This document shows, piece after piece, positions 58,964 through 64,000 of a stretch of 64,000 nucleotides of DNA. Each line of letters opens with the position of its first letter. Position 1 is the stretch's first letter. Both the position numbers and the translations under genes were made by a program. The notes under the pieces were generated by a model, which saw nothing but the letters and a program-made list of their open reading frames with translations, did no database searches and was not told where the DNA came from. Origin of the DNA: Citrobacter amalonaticus (GTDB lineage: Bacteria; Pseudomonadota; Gammaproteobacteria; Enterobacterales; Enterobacteriaceae); NCBI RefSeq assembly GCF_018252635.1, contig NZ_JAGTXM010000008.1, forward strand, positions 1-64,000, in the 5' to 3' direction.

Positions 58964-59986
58964 ATGTTTCAGCAGCAAAAAGACTGGGAAACGAGAGAAA
59001 ACGCGTTTGCGGCTTTTTCCATGGGGTCGCTGACAGACTTCTGGCGTCAGCGAGAGGAAGCGGAATTGACCGGCGTCGGCCGTGTGCCGGTGCGCTTTGT
59101 TCGGTTTCGTGCAGCGGATAACGATCGGGTGATTGTCGTCTGTCCGGGGCGAATTGAAAGCTATGTGAAATACGCTGAGCTGGCATATGACCTGTTTCAT
59201 CTGGGCTTTGATGTCCTCATTATTGACCATCGCGGCCAGGGGCGTTCAGGGCGTATGCTATCGGATCCTAATCGCGGTCATGTCGATAATTTCACCGACT
59301 ATGTTGATGATTTATCGGCGTTCTGGGAACAGGAAGTGCAGCCGGGGCCGTGGCGTAAACGCTATATTCTGGCGCATTCGATGGGCGGAGCGATTGCGAC
59401 ACTGTTTTTGCAGCGTCATCCGCATCAGTGCGATGCGATCGCGCTCTGCGCGCCAATGTTTGGTATTGTGATGCGTCTGCCAGACTGGATGGTACGTCAT
59501 ATCCTCGACTGGGCCGAAGGCCATCAGCGTATCCGGGAAGGATATGCGATCGGTACTGGACGCTGGCGAGCATTGCCCTTTGGCATGAATTTATTAACGC
59601 ACAGTCGACAGCGCTATCGGCGTAATTTACGTTTTTATGCCGATGAGCCCCAGCTGCGTGTCGGCGGCCCGACCTTTCACTGGGTACGGGAAGGTATCCT
59701 GGCGGCTGAACAGGTGCTGGCCGGTGCGGGCGATGACGCCACGCCAACCCTGCTAATTCAGGCCGAAGAAGAGCGTGTGGTGGATAACCGCATGCACGAA
59801 CGCTTTTGTGAACTCCGCGCTGCCGCGGGCCATCCTGTTGAAGGGGGTCAACCGCTGGTCATCAACGGCGCTTACCATGAGATCCTTTTTGAAAAGGACG
59901 CTATGCGCTCAGTCGCGCTCCAGGCTATTGTTGATTTTTTCAACAAGCATAACTTACCAGCGGAAACCGCTTTGCTTAGAGGTTAA
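58964..59986 (+). CDS. pldB: lysophospholipase L2
   Basis: A 340-residue alpha/beta hydrolase with the nucleophile elbow AHSMGGA, near residues 139-145, oxyanion-side HRGQGRSGR, and the catalytic histidine in NGAYHEILFE near the end. It is associated with the inner membrane and degrades lysophospholipids. It precedes yigL by eight bases. Confidence 0.95.
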   Translation: MFQQQKDWETRENAFAAFSMGSLTDFWRQREEAELTGVGRVPVRFVRFRAADNDRVIVVCPGRIESYVKYAELAYDLFHLGFDVLIIDHRGQGRSGRMLSDPNRGHVDNFTDYVDDLSAFWEQEVQPGPWRKRYILAHSMGGAIATLFLQRHPHQCDAIALCAPMFGIVMRLPDWMVRHILDWAEGHQRIREGYAIGTGRWRALPFGMNLLTHSRQRYRRNLRFYADEPQLRVGGPTFHWVREGILAAEQVLAGAGDDATPTLLIQAEEERVVDNRMHERFCELRAAAGHPVEGGQPLVINGAYHEILFEKDAMRSVALQAIVDFFNKHNLPAETALLRG

Positions 59987-59994
59987 ATCTTTAT

Positions 59995-60795
59995 ATGTAT
60001 CAGGTTGTTGCGTCTGATTTAGATGGCACACTGCTCTCTCCCGACCATACCCTTAGTCCGTACGCGAAAGAGACATTGAAACTGCTGACAGCACGTGGCG
60101 TTAACTTTGTCTTTGCGACCGGTCGTCACCACGTTGATGTGGGACAAATCCGCGATAATCTGGAGATTAAGTGCTACATGATTACCTCCAACGGCGCACG
60201 TGTGCATGATATGGACGGTAATCTGGTGTTTACGCATAATCTGGATCGTGATATCGCCAGCGATCTGTTTGGCGTAGTGAACACAAACCCGGATATCATC
60301 ACTAACGTTTATCGTGACGACGAATGGTTTATGAACCGCCATCGTCCGGATGAGATGCGCTTTTTCAAAGAGGCGGTGTTCCATTACTCGCTGTTTGAAC
60401 CCGGTTTACTGGAGCCGGAAGGCGTCAGCAAAGTGTTCTTCACCAGTCATTCCCATGACATACTGCTGCCTCTGGAACAGGCGATCAATGCGCGATGGGG
60501 CGATCGCGTGAACGTGAGTTTTTCCACCCTCACCTGTCTGGAAGTGATGGCAGGCGGTGTGTCGAAAGGCCATGCACTGGAAGCGGTCGCGAAAGCCATG
60601 GGTTACAGTCTCCAGGACTGTATCGCCTTTGGCGACGGGATGAACGATGCTGAAATGCTGTCGATGGCGGGTAAAGGCTGCATTATGGCCGGAGCGCATC
60701 AGCGCCTGAAGGATCTGCATCCCGAGCTGGAAGTGATCGGCTCGAACGTTGACGATGCGGTGCCGCATTATCTGCGGGATCTCTATTTACGCTAA
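59995..60795 (+). CDS. yigL: HAD phosphatase YigL (pyridoxal phosphate phosphatase)
   Basis: A 266-residue Cof-type HAD hydrolase with motif I DLDGTLLS (about 8-15), motif II TSNGA, and motif III FGDGMNDAEML near residue 215. E. coli YigL acts on pyridoxal phosphate and sugar phosphates, and in Salmonella and E. coli its mRNA is stabilised by SgrS during sugar-phosphate stress; that regulation involves the upstream pldB message, and pldB and yigL are adjacent here too. Confidence 0.94.
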   Translation: MYQVVASDLDGTLLSPDHTLSPYAKETLKLLTARGVNFVFATGRHHVDVGQIRDNLEIKCYMITSNGARVHDMDGNLVFTHNLDRDIASDLFGVVNTNPDIITNVYRDDEWFMNRHRPDEMRFFKEAVFHYSLFEPGLLEPEGVSKVFFTSHSHDILLPLEQAINARWGDRVNVSFSTLTCLEVMAGGVSKGHALEAVAKAMGYSLQDCIAFGDGMNDAEMLSMAGKGCIMAGAHQRLKDLHPELEVIGSNVDDAVPHYLRDLYLR

Positions 60796-60875
60796 AACAA
60801 TCGTGCGCTATTTAATCAGTTGTCAACCGCACTCTCCGCTACAATGGATACTCCTTATTCTACGAGATATCCATT

Positions 60876-61775
60876 GTGGCGTTACTCATCATTACCACAA
60901 TCCTGTGGGCCTTCTCCTTTAGTTTGTATGGCGAATACCTCGCCGGGCATGTTGACAGCTATTTTGCCGTGCTGATTCGGGTTGGCCTTGCAGCTATCGT
61001 ATTCCTGCCTTTCCTGCGTACCCGTGGACACAGTCTGAAGACCATCGGCCTGTATATGCTGGTGGGCGCCATGCAGCTTGGCATCATGTATATGCTGAGT
61101 TTCCATGCTTATCTCTACCTGACGGTCTCTGAACTGCTGCTATTTACCGTGTTGACGCCGCTTTATATCACGCTGATTTATGATGTGATGAGCAAACGTC
61201 GCCTGCGCTGGGGTTATGCTTTTAGCGCGCTGCTGGCGGTGATTGGCGCAGGAATTATTCGCTATGATCAGGTAACCGATCATTTCTGGACAGGCCTGCT
61301 GCTGGTACAGCTTTCCAATATCAGTTTCGCCATCGGGATGGTGGGTTATAAACGCCTGATGGAGACGCGTCCGATGCCGCAGCATAACGCGTTTGCCTGG
61401 TTTTACGTCGGCGCGTTTCTGGTTGCAGTCATCGCCTGGTTCACGCTGGGGAATGCGCAGAAAATGCCGGAAACCACGCTGCAATGGAGCATTCTGGTGT
61501 TCCTGGGCGTGGCGGCGTCGGGGATTGGCTACTTCATGTGGAACTACGGCGCCACCCAGGTGGATGCAGGGACACTGGGTATTATGAATAATATGCACGT
61601 CCCCGCCGGACTGCTGGTTAACCTGGCAATCTGGCACCAACAGCCCCACTGGCCGAGTTTTATCACAGGCGCGGTTGTGATTCTGGCTTCATTGTGGGTA
61701 CATCGGAAGTGGGTCGCTCCGCGCTCCGAACAAACGGCAGATGATCGCAGGCGTGATTGCGCGCCGAGCGAATAA
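60876..61775 (+). CDS. bioP: biotin transporter BioP (YigM)
   Basis: A 299-residue carboxylate/amino acid/amine transporter-family protein with ten predicted helices. It matches E. coli YigM, identified as the high-affinity biotin importer. The start is GTG at 60876 ([10 protein letters not shown]). The last 113 bases overlap the 3' end of metR on the other strand. TTGTCAACC at 60820-60828 resembles half of a BirA operator, but no second half is seen at the usual spacing. Confidence 0.93.
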   Translation: MALLIITTILWAFSFSLYGEYLAGHVDSYFAVLIRVGLAAIVFLPFLRTRGHSLKTIGLYMLVGAMQLGIMYMLSFHAYLYLTVSELLLFTVLTPLYITLIYDVMSKRRLRWGYAFSALLAVIGAGIIRYDQVTDHFWTGLLLVQLSNISFAIGMVGYKRLMETRPMPQHNAFAWFYVGAFLVAVIAWFTLGNAQKMPETTLQWSILVFLGVAASGIGYFMWNYGATQVDAGTLGIMNNMHVPAGLLVNLAIWHQQPHWPSFITGAVVILASLWVHRKWVAPRSEQTADDRRRDCAPSE

Positions 61776-62616
61776 ACGCTTCAGTTACCGGCTGGCGCTG
61801 CTCGCCGTCACGCACGGCGGCGTACAGACGGCTCCATAAGCCATCCCCCAGGGTTCTGGTCACGACCAGACCCTGGCGTTCAAAACTCTCCACGACCCAG
61901 TGCGGCAGGGCGGCAATGCCCATATTTGCTGCCACCATCTGAATCAACAGCAGGGTGTTATCCACGCTTTTCAGCGACGGACTGACTCCCGCAGGCTGAA
62001 GAAAATGACGCCAGACGTCCAGCCGACTGCGCTGTACCGGATAAATCAGCAGCGTTTCGCTGGCTAAATCTTCTGGCGTGATCTGTGTTTTGCTGGTCAG
62101 CGGATGCTCGGGGGCCAGCACCAGGCGGACTTCAAAATCAAACATCGGCGAATAGTGCAGCCCGCTGCGCGGCAGAATGTCAGAAGTCATCACCAGATCC
62201 AGTTCGTCCTGCTGGAGCGCGGGCTGGGGGTCAAACGTCACGCCGGATTTAAAATCCATCTCCACCTGCGGCCATTTGGCGCGGAAGTTCTCCAGCGCCG
62301 GCGTCAGCCATTGAATACAGCTATGGCACTCGATGGCGATACGCAAACGGGTCTGCTGCGGTTCGTTACAGGCCTGCAACGCGCGGTTAATTTGCGGCAG
62401 CACCTGACTGGCTAACTGCAACAGGATCTCGCCCTGTGGGGTAAAACGCAGCGGCTGGCTTTTACGTATGAATAACCGAAAGCCAAGGCGTTGTTCCAGA
62501 TCGCTGAACTGGTGAGACAGGGCGGATTGGGTCTGATGTAGCGTCGCCGCGGCGGCTGCCAGTGACCCGGTATTCCGCAACGCCTGGAGCGTTTTCAGGT
62601 GTTTAATCTCGATCAT
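61663..62616 (-). CDS. metR: LysR-family methionine regulator MetR
   Basis: A 317-residue LysR regulator with the N-terminal helix-turn-helix ([21 protein letters not shown]) and an effector domain that binds homocysteine. It activates metE, metH and glyA and represses itself. Length equals E. coli MetR. It is divergent from metE; the C-terminal 37 codons overlap bioP antisense. Confidence 0.96.
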   Translation of the reverse strand: MIEIKHLKTLQALRNTGSLAAAAATLHQTQSALSHQFSDLEQRLGFRLFIRKSQPLRFTPQGEILLQLASQVLPQINRALQACNEPQQTRLRIAIECHSCIQWLTPALENFRAKWPQVEMDFKSGVTFDPQPALQQDELDLVMTSDILPRSGLHYSPMFDFEVRLVLAPEHPLTSKTQITPEDLASETLLIYPVQRSRLDVWRHFLQPAGVSPSLKSVDNTLLLIQMVAANMGIAALPHWVVESFERQGLVVTRTLGDGLWSRLYAAVRDGEQRQPVTEAFIRSARNHACDHLPFVRSAERPTSDVPTMKPESQPRL

Positions 62617-62628
62617 GAAAGTCCTTCA
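62616..62628. promoter_or_regulatory. MetR binding site
   Basis: TGAAAGTCCTTCA matches the MetR consensus TGAA-N2-T-N2-TTCA exactly. It overlaps the first base of the metR coding sequence, as expected for a site that also mediates autorepression. Confidence 0.75.
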
Positions 62629-62679
62629 CTTCGGCATGAACAAATTGCGCTTGAGGAATATACAGTACTTGCGAATTAT

Positions 62680-62703
62680 AGATGTGTAAACATCTGGACG
62701 TCC
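62680..62703. promoter_or_regulatory. three tandem met boxes (MetJ operator)
   Basis: AGATGTGT, AAACATCT and GGACGTCC are contiguous 8-bp units, each matching the met box consensus AGACGTCT at six of eight positions. MetJ with S-adenosylmethionine would repress metE and metR here. Confidence 0.75.
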
Positions 62704-62828
62704 AAAATCCTTCGTCTTTTAAATTTATGGTGCGTTGGCTGCGTTTACTCACCCCAGTCACTTACTTCAGTAAGCTCCTGGGGATGCGCAAACTTACCGC
62801 CTTCCCTAAATTCAAAATCCATAGGATT
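62697..62828. repeat. ERIC element in the metR-metE gap
   Basis: The core GCGTTGGCTGCGTTTACTCA, CCCCAGTCACTTACTTCAGT and AAGCTCCTGGGGATGCGC is close to the ERIC consensus. It lies between the met boxes and the metE start, so it is in the metE leader. Confidence 0.9.
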
Positions 62829-62851
62829 TACATATAATTAGAGGCAGTAAA

Positions 62852-64000
62852 ATGACAATATTGAATCACACCCTCGGTTTTCCTCGTGTTGGCCTGCGTC
62901 GCGAGCTGAAAAAAGCGCAAGAGAGCTACTGGGCGGGTACTGCGACCCGTGAAGAACTGCTGGCGGTGGGCCGCGAACTGCGTGCGCGTCATTGGGATCA
63001 ACAAAAGCAGGCGGGTATCGATCTTCTGCCGGTTGGTGATTTTGCCTGGTACGATCATGTTCTGACCACCAGCCTGCTGCTTGGTAATATCCCGGCGCGT
63101 CATCTGAATAAAGACGGTTCCGTGGATATCGACACCCTGTTCCGTATTGGTCGCGGTCGTGCGCCGACGGGCGAACCGGCAGCGGCGGCAGAAATGACCA
63201 AATGGTTTAACACTAACTATCACTACATGGTGCCAGAGTTCGTGAAAGGCCAGCAGTTTAAACTGACCTGGACACAACTGCTGGATGAAGTGGACGAGGC
63301 GCTGGCGTTGGGTCACAAGGTGAAACCTGTCCTGTTGGGGCCGGTAACATACCTGTGGCTGGGCAAAGTGAAAGGTGAGCAGTTCGACCGCCTTAACCTG
63401 CTAAATGACATTCTGCCGGTTTATAAGCAGGTCCTGAGCGAACTGGCAAAACGCGGTATCGAGTGGGTGCAGATCGACGAACCGGCCCTGGTGCTGGAAC
63501 TGCCGCAGGCGTGGCTAAATGTTTTCAAACCGGCCTATGATGCGCTTTCCGGGCAGGTGAAACTGCTGCTGACCACTTACTTTGAAGGCGTGACGCCTAA
63601 TCTTGATACTATCGCCGCGCTGCCCGTGCAGGGGCTACATGTGGATCTGGTCCACGGTAAAGACGACGTGGCTGAGCTGCATAAACGACTGCCGTCTGGC
63701 TGGCTGCTGTCTGCTGGCCTGGTCAATGGACGCAACGTCTGGCGCGCCGATCTGAGCGAAAAATATGCCCAGATTAAAGATATTGCCGATCAGCGTAATC
63801 TGTGGGTCGGCTCGTCCTGCTCACTGCTGCACAGCCCCATCGATCTCAGCGTCGAAACCCGTCTGGACGCGGAGGTGAAGAGCTGGTTTGCCTTCGCTCT
63901 GCAAAAATGTGCGGAACTGACCTTGTTGCGCGACGCGCTGAACAGTGGTGACACCACGGCTATCGCCGAATGGAGCGCACCGATTCAGGCGCGTCGCCAC
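62852..64000 (+). CDS. metE: cobalamin-independent methionine synthase, N-terminal part
   Basis: The first 383 codons, cut by the end of the window, begin [21 protein letters not shown]. It is the N-terminal domain and start of the C-terminal catalytic half of MetE, which transfers a methyl group from methyltetrahydropteroyl-triglutamate to homocysteine. The sequence follows E. coli MetE throughout ([21 protein letters not shown]). GAGGCAG precedes the ATG. No stop or frameshift is seen before the window edge. Confidence 0.97.
   Translation, partial: MTILNHTLGFPRVGLRRELKKAQESYWAGTATREELLAVGRELRARHWDQQKQAGIDLLPVGDFAWYDHVLTTSLLLGNIPARHLNKDGSVDIDTLFRIGRGRAPTGEPAAAAEMTKWFNTNYHYMVPEFVKGQQFKLTWTQLLDEVDEALALGHKVKPVLLGPVTYLWLGKVKGEQFDRLNLLNDILPVYKQVLSELAKRGIEWVQIDEPALVLELPQAWLNVFKPAYDALSGQVKLLLTTYFEGVTPNLDTIAALPVQGLHVDLVHGKDDVAELHKRLPSGWLLSAGLVNGRNVWRADLSEKYAQIKDIADQRNLWVGSSCSLLHSPIDLSVETRLDAEVKSWFAFALQKCAELTLLRDALNSGDTTAIAEWSAPIQARRH

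Noticed and set aside
60820-60844. Possible BirA operator before bioP
   Set aside because: TTGTCAACC matches one half-site, but no GGTTnACAA-like partner is found at the usual 15-16 base spacing, so only a half-site can be claimed.

Overview
The window is a chromosomal segment of an enteric bacterium close to Escherichia, Salmonella and Citrobacter. Nearly every product is recognisable from E. coli K-12, in the same order from the end of the rrnC rRNA operon to metE. ERIC and REP/BIME repeats, IlvL-type attenuation, wec genes for enterobacterial common antigen and the sRNA GlmZ are all typical of Enterobacteriaceae. Gene content differs from K-12 in several places: ilvG is intact, rffH, aslBA and yigE/F/G are absent, and extra genes lie between ilvA and ilvY and between ppiC and rep. 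A Citrobacter- or Salmonella-like genome fits best, but the genus cannot be fixed from the sequence alone.

Layout. 1-270: tail of a 5S rRNA, tRNA-Asp, tRNA-Trp, terminator. 333-3170: hdfR, maoP, yifB. 3171-13395: branched-chain amino acid genes ilvLXGMEDA and the divergent ilvY/ilvC pair, with a DUF2461 gene between ilvA and ilvY. 13512-16448: ppiC, then a three-gene cassette (Crp-family regulator, nucleoside phosphorylase, PnuC-type transporter) and a palindrome-rich gap. 16449-23576: rep, gppA, rhlB, trxA, rhoL, rho. 23711-35728: the wec cluster for enterobacterial common antigen, without rffH. 35886-37836: yifK/thrP and four tRNAs (Arg, His, Leu, Pro). 37837-38323: the GlmZ sRNA with an apparent sigma-54 promoter and GlrR sites. 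38382-45807: hemCDXY, cyaA, cyaY. 45946-51632: lptM-dapF-yigA-xerC-yigB-uvrD. 51840-62616: corL/corA, rarD, yigI, pldA, recQ, rhtC, rhtB, pldB, yigL, bioP, metR. 62852-64000: the first 383 codons of metE.

How the genes work together. The ilv genes make isoleucine and valine under attenuation at ilvL and IlvY control of ilvC. The wec genes make UDP-GlcNAc-derived ManNAcA and dTDP-Fuc4NAc, assemble the lipid-linked trisaccharide, flip it and polymerise it; without rffH the dTDP-glucose for RffG must come from another locus. The hem genes carry ALA-derived porphobilinogen to uroporphyrinogen III. Several genes are read through regulatory RNA or DNA elements visible here: the ilv attenuator, the rho leader, the corA leader peptide, the uvrD LexA box, the cyaA CRP site and the MetR/MetJ sites.

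Most of the window is conserved core genome. The best candidate for something not well described is the regulator-phosphorylase-PnuC cassette at 13987-16187 with the unusual palindromes behind it. No phage, IS element, CRISPR array or toxin-antitoxin pair was seen.
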